A DNA stretch of 64,000 nt from Paracoccus solventivorans (GCF_900142875.1 NZ_FRCK01000001.1:603042-667041), one strand, 5' to 3'; positions 7,993 to 18,284 are shown, counted from the first letter of the stretch. The notes: generated from the letters alone by a model not told the origin. A program made the numbers and translations.

Positions 7993-9329
7993 GCCGCCTG
8001 CGCCCCGGCGATGGCGCCGTCGATGGCGCCGGCGAGCTTGTCGACCAGCTCGGCGATCTCGGCGTCCGAGATGATGAAGGGCGGCGCCAGCAGCACGTGG
8101 TCCCCCAGCCGCCCGTCGATGGTGCCGCCCATCGGATAGCAGATCAGCCCGGCGTCGAACGCCAGCGCCTTGATGCGCGCGTGCAGCCGCAGCGCGGGAT
8201 CGAAGGGGCGCTTGGTGCCGCGATCCTCGACCAACTCGACGCCCCGGAACAGCCCGCGGCCGCGGATGTCACCGACATGGGGATGCTGGCCCAGCCGCTC
8301 GCGCAGGCTGCGGTCCAGCAGCTCGCCCTGCCGCCGCACAGCGGCCAGCAGGTCACGCTCCTCGATCTCGGACAGCACCGCATTGGCAGCGGCGGCGGCC
8401 ATGGGATGACCCATATAGGTGTGGCCGTGCTGGAAGAAGCCGCTGCCCTGCGCGATGGCGTCGTAGATCGCGCCCGAGACCAGCAGCGCCCCGATGGGCT
8501 GGTAGCCCGCGCCCAGCCCCTTGGCGATGGTCAGCATGTCGGGCGCCACCCTGTCCTCGTCGCAGGCGAACAGATGGCCGGTGCGGCCCATGCCGCACAT
8601 CACCTCGTCAAAGATCAGCAGCACGCCGTGGCGGTCGCAGATCTCGCGGATGCGCCGCAGATAGCCCGGCACAGCCGGCACCGCGCCCGAGGTCGCGCCG
8701 ACCACGGGTTCGCAGATAAAGGCCATGACGCTGTCCGGCCCCAGTCGCTGCAGCTCGGTTTCCAGCTCGTCGGCGACGCGCCGGCCGTAAGCCTCAAGGC
8801 TCTCGCCCTCTTGCCGGTCGCGGTATTCGTAGCAGGGGGCGATGTGGCTGGTTTCCACCAGCAGCGGACCGAACTGCACCCGGCGCCATTCGTTGCCGCC
8901 GGCAGCCAGCGCGCCCAGCGTGTTGCCGTGATAGCTTTGCCGCCGTGCGATCACCCGGTGGCGCTGGCTCTGGCCGATTTCCACGAAATACTGCCGCGCC
9001 AGCTTGATCGCGGCCTCGACCGCCTCGGACCCGCCAGAGACGAGATACACCCGCTCCAGCCCCTCGGGCGCTTTCGCGATCAGCCGGTCGGCCAGGGTCT
9101 CGGCCGGTTCCGAGGTGAAGAAGCCGGTATGCGCATAGGCCAGCCGGTCCAGCTGCGCGTGCAGCGCCTGACGCAGGCGCTGGTTGGAGTGACCGAGGCA
9201 CGACACCGCCGCGCCGCCAGAGCCATCCAGATAGCGCTTGCCACCCGCGTCGATCAGATAGCAGCCCTCCCCCGCCACCGCGACGGGCGGCGAGATTCGG
9301 GTCGAGCGACCGAAGATATGTCCTGTCAT
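7989..9329 (-). CDS. PLP-dependent class III aminotransferase
   Basis: This 446-residue fold-type I enzyme probably moves the amino group of an omega- or beta-amino acid to a keto acid. Motifs include SGGSEAVEAAIKLAR (cofactor phosphate site), RRQSYHGNTLGAL, the LIFDEVMCGMGRTG stretch with the PLP-pyridine aspartate, and the Schiff-base lysine in TIAKGLGAGYQPIGA. GHTYMGHPMAAAAA follows. The gene is the first of a two-gene operon with the BKACE enzyme and is divergent from the RpiR regulator at 9459. That pairing suggests catabolism of an amino acid that the regulator or a related sugar/amino compound senses. Confidence 0.9.
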   Translation of the reverse strand: MTGHIFGRSTRISPPVAVAGEGCYLIDAGGKRYLDGSGGAAVSCLGHSNQRLRQALHAQLDRLAYAHTGFFTSEPAETLADRLIAKAPEGLERVYLVSGGSEAVEAAIKLARQYFVEIGQSQRHRVIARRQSYHGNTLGALAAGGNEWRRVQFGPLLVETSHIAPCYEYRDRQEGESLEAYGRRVADELETELQRLGPDSVMAFICEPVVGATSGAVPAVPGYLRRIREICDRHGVLLIFDEVMCGMGRTGHLFACDEDRVAPDMLTIAKGLGAGYQPIGALLVSGAIYDAIAQGSGFFQHGHTYMGHPMAAAAANAVLSEIEERDLLAAVRRQGELLDRSLRERLGQHPHVGDIRGRGLFRGVELVEDRGTKRPFDPALRLHARIKALAFDAGLICYPMGGTIDGRLGDHVLLAPPFIISDAEIAELVDKLAGAIDGAIAGAQAA

Positions 9330-9380
9330 GTGCCTGTCCTGCGCAAGGCCGGCGCCATCGCCGGTTGGCCCAGCGATAGC

Positions 9381-9423
9381 ACAAACGAACCAGCTTTGTC
9401 ATTTTATATTACAGATGTATTAT
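9381..9423 (+). promoter_or_regulatory. Promoter and inverted repeat between the aminotransferase and RpiR genes
   Basis: An AT-rich patch carries TTGTCA (9396-9401), 16 bases, then TATTAT (9418-9423), a credible sigma-70 promoter for the regulator, whose SD is AAGGAAGG. An inverted repeat ACAAA-N9-TTTGT (9381-9399) overlaps the -35 and could be the operator for autoregulation and for the divergent operon. Confidence 0.5.
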
Positions 9424-9458
9424 CGCCAGATCCGGGCAGCCGCCAAGGAAGGTCCAGC

Positions 9459-10367
9459 ATGACACACCCACCCCAGACGCAGGCCACCGCCACCGCGCAG
9501 ATTCGCCAGCAACTGGCCGAAATCGCGCTGACTGCGCCGCCAGCGCTGCGGCAACTGGCCTTGTGGTTGCAGGATAATCTGCCGCTGGTCGCCTTCAGCT
9601 CGGTGCGGCAGCTGGCCGACGCGGCAGGGGCCAGCCCGAACACGGTGATGCGGCTGGCGCAGGCGCTGGGGTTCGGCGGCTATGGCGAGCTGCGCGAATC
9701 GCTGCGGCTCGACCTGCGCAGCACCACCGACATCTATGCCGAGCGGACCCGCGAGCTTCGCCAGCACCCCGGCGCCGCGCTGTGGGATCTCGCCGCGCGC
9801 GCCGATCTGGACAATATCGCCGCGCTTTACCAGCCGCAGGCGGTCGAGGTGCTGGACCGCTGCGCCACGCGGCTGCTGGCGGCGCGCTGCGTTCATACGG
9901 TCGGCGCGCGCAGCTGTTTCGGCATCGCGCATCACTTCGCCTATCTGGGCGGCATTGCCTTTGGCAATTTCAGCCCGCCGCCGTCGCTGCCGGGGATGCT
10001 GGTCGACCAGATGGCCACCGCCGCGGCCGACGACGTGGTGGTCGCCATCGCCTATGAGCATTATTCGTCCGAGGTGGTGCTGGCCTGCGACATCGCCCGC
10101 GACCGCGGCGTGCCCTTCATCGCGCTGACCGACAGGCCGTCCTCGCCCATCGCCCGCGGCGCGGCCGAGGCGCTGTTCCTGCCGATGGACGGGCCGCATA
10201 TCATGCCCTCACTGACCGCGGCGCTGTCGGCGCTGGAGGCGCTGCTGGCGGTGATGGCGTCCCGCTCGCCCGAGGCGGCGCGGCGGGTGGCCGAGCATGA
10301 GCGCCGGGTCCGCGATTTCGGCGGCTACATCCCCTCGCGCGGCCCCGGCAGCGCCCCCGCGCGGTGA
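9459..10367 (+). CDS. MurR/RpiR family transcriptional regulator
   Basis: The 302-residue protein has an N-terminal RpiR-type helix-turn-helix (SVRQLADAAGASPNTVMRLAQALGF, about 47-71) and a C-terminal SIS sugar-isomerase-like ligand domain with VHTVGARSCFGIAHHFAYL and VVAIAYEHYSSEVVLACDIA. Such proteins bind phosphosugars or other small ligands. The ATG at 9459 follows AAGGAAGG. It is divergent from the aminotransferase-BKACE operon, its likely target. It resembles a second RpiR gene at 37353-38273 in domain layout. Confidence 0.9.
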   Translation: MTHPPQTQATATAQIRQQLAEIALTAPPALRQLALWLQDNLPLVAFSSVRQLADAAGASPNTVMRLAQALGFGGYGELRESLRLDLRSTTDIYAERTRELRQHPGAALWDLAARADLDNIAALYQPQAVEVLDRCATRLLAARCVHTVGARSCFGIAHHFAYLGGIAFGNFSPPPSLPGMLVDQMATAAADDVVVAIAYEHYSSEVVLACDIARDRGVPFIALTDRPSSPIARGAAEALFLPMDGPHIMPSLTAALSALEALLAVMASRSPEAARRVAEHERRVRDFGGYIPSRGPGSAPAR

Positions 10368-10368
10368 C

Positions 10369-10389
10369 GGACCCGGCCGGGCCGGGTCC
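10369..10389. terminator. Hairpin between convergent genes
   Basis: GGACCCGGC and GCCGGGTCC form a 9-bp stem with a 3-base loop directly between the RpiR stop (10367) and the RTX stop (10402). There is no T-run on either side, so it may need Rho or act by pausing. Confidence 0.5.
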
Positions 10390-10401
10390 ACCGCAGGCCG
10401 G

Positions 10402-12399
10402 TCAGCTGACCAGCGCCCGCCGGTTCTGCAGGTGGCGGGTCGCCATCTTGCGCCCCATCCGCCCCGATGCCAGCACCCGCGCCGGCACCGGCGCCGCGCC
10501 GCTGCGCAGCTGCGGGAACAGCGTCAGGATCTCCTCCAGCGCCGCCGGGCCGACCGAGTTCAGCGCCACGTCGCCGGTGAACAGCGATTCCGTTTCCGCA
10601 CCGTTCGAGAACACGATCTGGTGGTCGTCGAACAGGAAGTGGACATAGGTCACGCCGTCCAGATCCTCGGCAATGTCGATCCCGCCCAGCTGGCACAGCT
10701 GCTTGGCGGCGACCAGGACCTCATCGGTGCCGAACATCTTCTGCGCGATGCGCGAGCGCACCAGCACCCGGTGCTGCGGCGACACCACCAGATCGGTCGA
10801 GGGCAGCCCGTCCCCCAGCGCGCCCGCGCGGATGCGGATCGGGCGCAGCCGCGGGTTCGCGGCCAGCTGCGCGGCATCCAGGCGGCTACTGCCGATCCAG
10901 CGGATCGGTTGCAGCCCGGCGTCGCGGGTGCGCACCAGATCGCCCACCGCCAGCCTGCCGGCAGCGACCGGGCCGCGGTCGGTCTCGATCAGCGCGTCGG
11001 CGCCGAAGCAGACCACCCGCGTGGTCTCATGGGTCAGCGCCTCGCCACCCACCGCCGCGCCGCCGTTCTGGATGGTCAGGGTGAAATCCTGTCCGAAACC
11101 ATTGGCAGAGTTGATGTCGTTCAGGATCCCATCCGCCTGGTCGGCGCGCATCCACTGCAGTGGGGTGCGGTAGGGCTGTTCGCCCGCGGCCTCGCGCTGC
11201 GCGTTGATAATGGCGAGGTTGTCGTGGTTGTAGTAGCCCGACAGGTCCACGACATCGTTGTTGGCATCGTTGCCGTCGTCATAGGCCGCAGGGTCGATCC
11301 CGGCATTGAAATCGGTGATCAGGTCGCCGCTGCCGCCGACGAAGGTATCGAACCCCTCGCCCCCGGTCAGCGTGTCGGCCCCGGCCCCACCATCCAGCGA
11401 ATCGTTGCCCTTGCCACCATCCAGCCTGTCGTTGCCCTCATCGCCGAACAGCCGGTCGTCGCCGTCCCCCCCGCGCAGGGTGTCGTCGTCCTTTCCGCCG
11501 CGAAGCTCATCGTTTCCGGCCCCGCCCTCCAGCAGGTCGTTGCCGCCATCGCCCCGCAGCGTGTCGTTGCCGTCGCCGCCATAGAGGCTGTCGTTGCCCT
11601 CGCCGCCATGGATCTGGTCGTTGCCGGCATCGCCATACAGCTTGTCGTTGCCCGCCTCGCCATGGATGACGTCGTTGCCCTCGCCGCCCTCGACGGTATC
11701 GTCACCGGCCCCGGCATAGACGGTGTCATTGCCGCGCCCGGCGCGGATATGGTCCATGTTGCCGCTATGGCCGGGCAGGATCGCATCGCCGCGATCCACG
11801 CGGTCGCCGTCCTTGTCGACATAATTCGCGTCGATCCGGTCATTGCCATCGGTGCCGTCGACATAGCCGTCGCGGAACGGCAGGGGGACGCGGCTGTTGT
11901 CGATGCTGGCGAATGCGCTTTCGGTATAGTTCGAGCTGCCCGACGGCATTTTCATGCTGACGATCAGGTATTTGGTCAGCTCGCGTTCGCCGAACCCTGC
12001 CCCTTGGGCCACCGGCGGCAACACGAAAGTGTTACCCTCCACATCCTGCACGATCCGAACCGTGGCGGTGATGGTCCGCGTCGAACCGTCGTCCAGCCTC
12101 TGCGTCACCTGGACGTTCGAGACGATGACCCCCGAGTCCGCCTTGAGCTGATATTCGACCCCGTTCAGCTTGTAGGAAAGATAGTCGTTCGTGCCATGAT
12201 GATCGAACTGGACGCCGGAGCCACCACCGACATCATGCAACGTCATCTGAAGGCTGTTGGCAAACAGCGGGTCGCCTGCCGCGCCGAAAGTCTGGTTCCT
12301 CAGCACCCCGTCCGCATTTTCGGCAGAGTAATTGCGCTCGTTCGTGTCCATATCCGACAGCTTGCCGAGATAGAGCACGGTATAGGTATTCACAGCCAT
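10402..12399 (-). CDS. RTX calcium-binding protein with C-terminal Hint domain
   Basis: This is a 665-residue, very acidic, probably type I-secreted protein. Residues 1-180 form a domain of unknown fold with no Sec signal peptide. Residues 221-355 are about 15 RTX nonapeptides of the GGxGxDxLx type that bind Ca2+. Residues 460-600 form a Hint_2 (hedgehog/intein-like) domain: [18 protein letters not shown] with the candidate nucleophile Cys464, [18 protein letters not shown] and the SPQHRVLV block. Hint domains can cleave the chain just before the cysteine, which would release the RTX part. The ATG at 12399 is preceded by CGAGGAG. No T1SS ABC/MFP genes are in the window. Function of the released part is unknown. 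Confidence 0.85.
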   Translation of the reverse strand: MAVNTYTVLYLGKLSDMDTNERNYSAENADGVLRNQTFGAAGDPLFANSLQMTLHDVGGGSGVQFDHHGTNDYLSYKLNGVEYQLKADSGVIVSNVQVTQRLDDGSTRTITATVRIVQDVEGNTFVLPPVAQGAGFGERELTKYLIVSMKMPSGSSNYTESAFASIDNSRVPLPFRDGYVDGTDGNDRIDANYVDKDGDRVDRGDAILPGHSGNMDHIRAGRGNDTVYAGAGDDTVEGGEGNDVIHGEAGNDKLYGDAGNDQIHGGEGNDSLYGGDGNDTLRGDGGNDLLEGGAGNDELRGGKDDDTLRGGDGDDRLFGDEGNDRLDGGKGNDSLDGGAGADTLTGGEGFDTFVGGSGDLITDFNAGIDPAAYDDGNDANNDVVDLSGYYNHDNLAIINAQREAAGEQPYRTPLQWMRADQADGILNDINSANGFGQDFTLTIQNGGAAVGGEALTHETTRVVCFGADALIETDRGPVAAGRLAVGDLVRTRDAGLQPIRWIGSSRLDAAQLAANPRLRPIRIRAGALGDGLPSTDLVVSPQHRVLVRSRIAQKMFGTDEVLVAAKQLCQLGGIDIAEDLDGVTYVHFLFDDHQIVFSNGAETESLFTGDVALNSVGPAALEEILTLFPQLRSGAAPVPARVLASGRMGRKMATRHLQNRRALVS

Positions 12400-12743
12400 C
12401 TGAAAACTCCTCGGCCCCAAGAACGATGGGCAGAGGTCCTGCGACACGGGCTGACGAGAACAGGCTGCATCGCCCGCCGGAACCGCGGGTCGAGGGGACA
12501 TTCTGGATACAGACTGCAACCGGCGTCAGACGGCGAATCGATGGGACATACCCTTGCCGCCACCATGCCCATGAACGAAAGATACCGTCAATCTGAAAAA
12601 ATAAATCAGGATTAATCAGAATGATACTGATGATCTGTTGCTAGACAAACATCCTGAAACCACCGATTGGCGCGGGGATTTCACTTGTGGCAGGATGGCG
12701 TGACAGCGGCGGGCGCCGCGCGGATCACAACCGGGGGATGATC
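12400..12743. promoter_or_regulatory. Divergent control region with AT-rich ATCAG repeats
   Basis: This 344-base stretch separates the Hint-RTX gene from the alpha-2-macroglobulin gene and has no convincing gene. Its middle is strongly AT-rich for this genome. It contains ATCAG at 12605 and again at 12615 (one helical turn apart) and an inverted partner CTGAT at 12627-12631, giving ATCAG-N7-CTGAT. This looks like a regulator site, regulator unknown. Confidence 0.4.
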
Positions 12744-15700
12744 ATGGCGCAGGTGAAACGGCAGGGGCGGCGCGCGGCGCGGGCGGCATTCGGGATCGCG
12801 CTGGCGCTGCTGGCGCTGGCACCCGCGGCGCAGGCCCAGACCCGCCCCGAAGATGTGGTGCCCCAGGCCCGGGTGGTGCTGCAAAGCGATCTCGACCTGC
12901 CGGGCAACGACCTGTCGATGATCCGCCAGCTGGGGCAGGACGCCTGCGTCGCGGCTTGTCTCGCGACCGACGCCTGCCGGGCCCTGACCTGGAACGCACG
13001 GGCACGGGCCTGTTTTCTCAAGACCGGCGCCGGGGCGGGGGCACCCTATGTCGGCGCCCATTCCGGGATCGTGACAGAGACCGCGCCCGAGGTGATCGCC
13101 CTTGCCGCGGCGCGGCTGGCGGCCTCGGGCTGGGTCAGCGACAGCGACCGGCGCGAGCTGGCCGAACAGGCGCGGCGCCTCTCGGGCAACTGGCCGGGCG
13201 ACGGCAGCGATGCCGCGGGGCTGCGCCAGCACGCGCAGGACGCGACGACGCCCGAGGACCGGGTGCACTGGCTGGGCGCGCTGGCCGCGTTGACCGACAC
13301 GGCGCCGGACTGGGCGGCGCTGGCCGCGGCGCTGGATGAGGCCGCGGGCGCCCCCGACGGCCCCCGCGACGACCGGATGCGGCGGCAGGCGGCTCTGGCC
13401 GCGCTCAACTCCTGGCTGCGCGACCCCGGCCCCGGCAGCGCGATGCTGCAGCTGTGGTCGCGGCTGGCCGAGGAAAGCGGGCGCGGCCGCGACGCGCTGG
13501 CCGCGATCCGGCAGGCGGCTGCGGCCGAGCCCGGCAACCCCGAGCTTGCCGCCCGCCTGGAAGAGCTCGAGGCGCGCCACGGCTTCCGCGTCGCCGACAG
13601 CCGCGCCGACAGCGACGGCCCGGAACCGCGCGTCTGCGTCGGGTTTTCCGAACCCGTGGCCTCGGGCGTGGACATGCGGCCCTTTGTGCAGCTGCCCGAC
13701 CCGGCGCTGGGGGTCGAGGCGCAGGGGTATGAGATCTGCATCACCGGCGCCCCGCGCGGGCAGGCGCTGCGCTTTGCCTTGCGCGCCGGGCTGCCGGCCG
13801 AAAACGGCGACACGCTGCGCCGCACGGTGGAACAGTCGGTCTATGTCCGCGACCGCGCGCCCTTGGTGCGGTTTTCCGGCCGCGCCTATGTGCTGCCCGC
13901 GACCGGCGATCAGGGGCTGACCCTGAACACCGTCAACACCGACGCGGCCGAGCTGGTGCTTTATCGCATGTCGGACCGCAACCTTGTCGCGGCGCTGCGC
14001 GACAACCTGTTCGCCGCGCCGCTGGAGGACTGGCAGATCGGCCGGTTCGAGGACCGGATCGGCGACGAGATCTGGCGCGGCCAGCTGGACGTGGCCCCGC
14101 CCGAGGGCGGCGGCGAGCATCCCCTGAACGCCGAGGTCGCCTCGCGCATCGACCTGCGGCAGGCGGGGCTGACGCTTGCGCCCGGCGTCTATGTGCTGAA
14201 CGCGACCGTGCCGGGGCAGTCGACCGACCGCAGCCCGCGCGCCTCGCAATGGTTCATGATTTCGGATCTGGGGCTCAGCGCGTTTCAGGGCGCGGACGGG
14301 CTGACCGTGGCGGTGCGGGGTTTGGGCGACGCGAGCGCACGCGCGGGGGTGGAACTGCAGCTGGTCTCGCGCGGGAACGCGGTGCTGGGCCGGGCGGTGA
14401 CGGACGGGGACGGGATCGCGCATTTCGACGCCGGGCTGGTGCGCGGCACCGGTGCCTCTGCCCCCGGCATCGTGACCGCGACGGCAAGCGATGGTGAGCG
14501 GATCACCGACCTGGCCTTCCTGTCGCTGATCGACCCGGAATTCGACCTGTCCGACCGCGGGGTCGAGGGTGCGCCCCCTGCCCCGCCGATCGACCTGTTC
14601 CTGGCGCTGGACCGCGGCGCCTATCGCGCCGGAGAGGTTGCCCATGCAACGATCCTGGCCCGCGACGGCCGCGCGCAGGCGCTGGACGCCCTGCCGCTGA
14701 ACGCCCGCGTGATCCGCCCCGATGGCGTCGAGCACGCGCGGCTGGTGCCGCAGCCGGCGGGCGCGGGCGGCGCGGTGCTGGATTTCCCGATCCCCGGCAA
14801 CGCCCCGCGCGGCGCCTGGCGCATCGACCTGCGGGTGGAAGAGGACGGCCCCGCGCTGGCCTCGGCCCGGCTGCTGGTCGAGGATTTCCGCCCCGAGCGC
14901 ATCGACTTTGCCCTGACCCTGCCCGAGGGCGCGCTGCCCGCCGCCGCACCGGTTCAGGTCGCCTTTGACGCGCGCTGGCTGTTCGGCGCCCCCGCGGCCG
15001 ACCTGCCGGTGGACGGCGAGCTGCGCCTGATCCCCGCCAGCAGCCTGCCGGGCTGGGACGGCTATGTGTTCGGCCGCCACGACGATGCCTCGGACCCGGA
15101 TGTGGTGGCGATGCCCTCGGGCCAGACCGATGCCGCCGGGCATTTCGCCGCCAGCGCCGAGTTGCCGCCCGCCCTGCAGGCCGCCGCCCGCCCGTGGCAG
15201 GCGACGCTGGCGATGTCGGTGCGCGAAGGCGCCGGCCGCCCGGTCGAGCGCCGCGTGACCCGCACCATCGCCCCCGCCCGCACCGCCATCGGCCTGCGCC
15301 CCGATTTCGAGGGCGGCAGCGTTGCCGAGGGATCCGACGCCGGCTTCCGCATCGTCGCGCTGGGTGCCGACCTGCAACCCGCCGCCGCGACGGTGGACTG
15401 GGTGCTGAACCGGGTGCAGACCGATTACCAGTGGTTCGCCCTTGACGGCGAATGGAGCTGGGAGCCGGTGACCCGCCGCAGCCGCGTCTCCTCGGGCCAG
15501 CTGGAGCTTGCCGCCGACGGCCCCGCGCCGCTGGCGGTGCCGGTGGACTGGGGCAGCTACGAGCTGGTGGTGGCCGCGGCGGACGGCGCGGAAAGCTCCC
15601 TCACCTTCGACGCGGGCTGGGGGGCGGCGTCCTCGGGCAGCGATACCCCCGACCGGATGCGGGTGACGCTGGACCGCCCCGCCTATCGCCCCGGCGACAC

Positions 15701-18284
15701 CGCCACCCTGACGATGGAGGCCGCGGCCGACGGGGTGGCGCTGGTCTCGGTCATGTCGAACCGGCTGATCTCGCTGCAATCGGTGCCGGTCACGGCCGGG
15801 CGCAACACGGTCGAACTGCCGGTGACCGACGACTGGGACGCCGGCGTCTATGTCGCCGCCAGCGCCATACGGCCGCTGGACGCGCAGGCCGGCCACGCGC
15901 CGGTGCGCACGCTGGGGATCGCGCCTGCCGCCGTCGATCCCGGCGACCGGGTGCTGTCCGCGACGCTGACCGCACCCGAATCCACCGACCCGCGCGGCGC
16001 GGCGCAGGTGACACTGGCGGTCGAGGGCGCGCAGCCGGGGCAGAGCGTCCACGCCACCATCTGGGCCGTCGATCAGGGCATCCTGAACCTGACCGGCTAT
16101 CAGCCGCCCTCGGCCACCGACCATTACTTCGGCCAGCGCCGGCTGGGCGTGGGGCTGCGCGATCTTTACGGGCGGCTGATCCTGCCCTCGGGCGCGGCCG
16201 ACGGGGCGCTGCGCACGGGCGGCGATGCGGGCGCCGCGCAGACGCAGGCGCCTCCGCCCACGGAAAAGCTGATGGCGTGGTTTTCCGGCCCGCTGACGCT
16301 GGACGATCAGGGCCGCGCCACGGTCGAGGTACCGCTGCCCGATTTCAACGGCGAGGTGCGGGTGATGGCGCTGGCGTGGACGGACACCGCGCTGGGGCAG
16401 GCCGACACCACCATGCTGGTGCGCGACCCGGTGGTGATGGTGGCGACCGTCCCCGCATTCCTCGCCCCCGGCGACCGGGCGCAGGCCGAACTGCGCCTGA
16501 CCCACGCCACCGGCCCTGCCGGCACCGTGCGGCTGGCGCTGGAAAACATCGCCGAGGCCGAGGCCGACGACGCGGTGGCGCTGACCACCGACATCGCGGC
16601 TGAAACCGCACTGGCCGAGGGCCAGTCCGTGACCCTGCCGCTGTCGCTGTCGGCCCCCGACGAGCAGGGGCTGGCGCAGCTGCGGCTGACCGCGGAACTG
16701 CCCGACGGACGCCAGGTCACCAAGGACCTGTCGATCCCGGTCGAGCGGCTGGACCCGCCCGTCACCCGCGCCCTGCGGCTGACGCTGGCGCCGGGGCAGG
16801 AACAGGCGCTCGACCTGTCCTCCCTGGGCAATTTCCGCCCCGGCACCGGGCGGCTGATGCTGTCCAGCGGCGCCTTTGCCGCGCTGGACGTGCCGGCGGC
16901 GATCGCGCAGCTGTCGAACTGGGCCTATGGGTGCAGCGAACAGCTCGCCTCGGCCGCGATCCCGCTGATCCACGCGCAGAGCTTGGCCCCCGAGGGCGCG
17001 CCCCCGCGCACGGGCGACCGCGAAGCGGTGGACAAGGCCATCGCCCAGATCCTCACCCGCCAGACGCCCGAGGGCGGTTTCGGCCTGTGGAGCGCGGACT
17101 CCGGCGACCGCTGGCTGGACGCCTATATCGCCGACTTCCTGTCCCGCGCGCGCGAGGCCGGGTTCGCGGTCCCCGATCAGGCGTTCCGCAATGCGCTGTC
17201 CGCCCTGCAGAACGGGCTGAATGCCGCCGCCGATCCGCAATATGCCGATGCCGACGAAAACGCCGCCACGGCCTATGCCGCCTATGTGCTGGCGCGCGAA
17301 CGCGCCGCGGTGGTCAGCGATCTGCGCTATTACGCCGACACCGGGGCCGAGGGTTTCGCCACCCCCATGGCCGCCGCCCAGCTGGGCGCGGCGCTGGCGG
17401 CAGTCGGGGACCAGAGCCGCGCGGACATGATGTTCCGCCGCGCGCAGGCGCTTGCCACCGAAGGCAAGGAGCCCAGCAGCGGGTTCCGCGGCGACTATGG
17501 CACCATCCTGCGCGACCGCGCCGCGATGCTGGCGCTGGCCGCCGAATCCGGCAGCCAGGCGGTGGACCGCGAAGGGACGGTGGCCGCGATCTCGGCCGGG
17601 CTGGACGCGCGCGGCGGCTGGCTGTCCACGCAAGAGGCCGCGTGGATCGTGCTGGCCGGGCAGGCGCTGTCCACCGGCCCGGGCGCGGGCGGCGGGCTGG
17701 CGCTGAACGGCGCGGCGCTGTCGGCCCCCACCGCCGATCTGGGCGACGCGGGCGCAGTCCCCGCGACCACGCTGCGCAACGATAGCGCGGCGGCGCTGCC
17801 GGTCACGCTCAGCGCCACCGCGGTGCCGGTCGAGCCGTTGCAGGCCGGCGGCACCGCATTCGCCGTCACCCGCAGCTATTACACCCCGGACGGGGAACCC
17901 GCCGACCCCGCGCAGGTCGCGCTGGGAACGCGGCTGGTGGCGGTGATCGAGATCCGGCCGTTCGACGTCGCGGGCGGGCGGCTGATCCTGACCGACCCGC
18001 TGCCCGCGGGGTTCGAGATCGACAACCCCAACCTGATCTCGCAGGGCGAACTCACCGGGCTCGACTGGCTGGAGCTGACCGACTGGACCGACATGGTCGA
18101 GTTCCGGCAGGACCGTTTCGCCGCCGCCGTCACCAGCAATGGCGACCAGCCGATCCGGCTGGCCTACCGGCTGCGGGCGGTGACGGCGGGCGAGTTCGCG
18201 CATCCGGCGGCGGTGGTCTCGGACATGTATCGCCCGGATCGCCGGGGCTGGACCGACAGTGGCCGGACCGCGATCACGCCCTGA
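12744..18284 (+). CDS. yfhM: Bacterial alpha-2-macroglobulin with N-terminal PAN domain
   Basis: The 1846-residue periplasmic protein is a thioester protease trap thought to guard the envelope during cell-wall damage. It has a signal peptide (residues 1 to about 30, ending APAAQAQ), a cysteine-rich PAN/Apple module (about 45-95, QDACVAAC and ACFLKTG), macroglobulin domains, a bait-like region, the thioester motif YGCSEQ with Cys1397 and Gln1400, and a terpenoid-toroid helical domain after it. There is no lipobox, so unlike E. coli YfhM it appears soluble. The ATG at 12744 is chosen since GGGGG sits 6 bases upstream; an ATG at 12738 is in frame. The neighbour pbpC overlaps its 3' end, the classic pairing. 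Confidence 0.92.
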   Translation: MAQVKRQGRRAARAAFGIALALLALAPAAQAQTRPEDVVPQARVVLQSDLDLPGNDLSMIRQLGQDACVAACLATDACRALTWNARARACFLKTGAGAGAPYVGAHSGIVTETAPEVIALAAARLAASGWVSDSDRRELAEQARRLSGNWPGDGSDAAGLRQHAQDATTPEDRVHWLGALAALTDTAPDWAALAAALDEAAGAPDGPRDDRMRRQAALAALNSWLRDPGPGSAMLQLWSRLAEESGRGRDALAAIRQAAAAEPGNPELAARLEELEARHGFRVADSRADSDGPEPRVCVGFSEPVASGVDMRPFVQLPDPALGVEAQGYEICITGAPRGQALRFALRAGLPAENGDTLRRTVEQSVYVRDRAPLVRFSGRAYVLPATGDQGLTLNTVNTDAAELVLYRMSDRNLVAALRDNLFAAPLEDWQIGRFEDRIGDEIWRGQLDVAPPEGGGEHPLNAEVASRIDLRQAGLTLAPGVYVLNATVPGQSTDRSPRASQWFMISDLGLSAFQGADGLTVAVRGLGDASARAGVELQLVSRGNAVLGRAVTDGDGIAHFDAGLVRGTGASAPGIVTATASDGERITDLAFLSLIDPEFDLSDRGVEGAPPAPPIDLFLALDRGAYRAGEVAHATILARDGRAQALDALPLNARVIRPDGVEHARLVPQPAGAGGAVLDFPIPGNAPRGAWRIDLRVEEDGPALASARLLVEDFRPERIDFALTLPEGALPAAAPVQVAFDARWLFGAPAADLPVDGELRLIPASSLPGWDGYVFGRHDDASDPDVVAMPSGQTDAAGHFAASAELPPALQAAARPWQATLAMSVREGAGRPVERRVTRTIAPARTAIGLRPDFEGGSVAEGSDAGFRIVALGADLQPAAATVDWVLNRVQTDYQWFALDGEWSWEPVTRRSRVSSGQLELAADGPAPLAVPVDWGSYELVVAAADGAESSLTFDAGWGAASSGSDTPDRMRVTLDRPAYRPGDTATLTMEAAADGVALVSVMSNRLISLQSVPVTAGRNTVELPVTDDWDAGVYVAASAIRPLDAQAGHAPVRTLGIAPAAVDPGDRVLSATLTAPESTDPRGAAQVTLAVEGAQPGQSVHATIWAVDQGILNLTGYQPPSATDHYFGQRRLGVGLRDLYGRLILPSGAADGALRTGGDAGAAQTQAPPPTEKLMAWFSGPLTLDDQGRATVEVPLPDFNGEVRVMALAWTDTALGQADTTMLVRDPVVMVATVPAFLAPGDRAQAELRLTHATGPAGTVRLALENIAEAEADDAVALTTDIAAETALAEGQSVTLPLSLSAPDEQGLAQLRLTAELPDGRQVTKDLSIPVERLDPPVTRALRLTLAPGQEQALDLSSLGNFRPGTGRLMLSSGAFAALDVPAAIAQLSNWAYGCSEQLASAAIPLIHAQSLAPEGAPPRTGDREAVDKAIAQILTRQTPEGGFGLWSADSGDRWLDAYIADFLSRAREAGFAVPDQAFRNALSALQNGLNAAADPQYADADENAATAYAAYVLARERAAVVSDLRYYADTGAEGFATPMAAAQLGAALAAVGDQSRADMMFRRAQALATEGKEPSSGFRGDYGTILRDRAAMLALAAESGSQAVDREGTVAAISAGLDARGGWLSTQEAAWIVLAGQALSTGPGAGGGLALNGAALSAPTADLGDAGAVPATTLRNDSAAALPVTLSATAVPVEPLQAGGTAFAVTRSYYTPDGEPADPAQVALGTRLVAVIEIRPFDVAGGRLILTDPLPAGFEIDNPNLISQGELTGLDWLELTDWTDMVEFRQDRFAAAVTSNGDQPIRLAYRLRAVTAGEFAHPAAVVSDMYRPDRRGWTDSGRTAITP

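Noticed and set aside
10402..12399. RTX toxin or polymorphic toxin with an immunity gene
   Set aside because: No toxin domain is recognisable, the Hint domain is C-terminal, and no small immunity-like gene follows.
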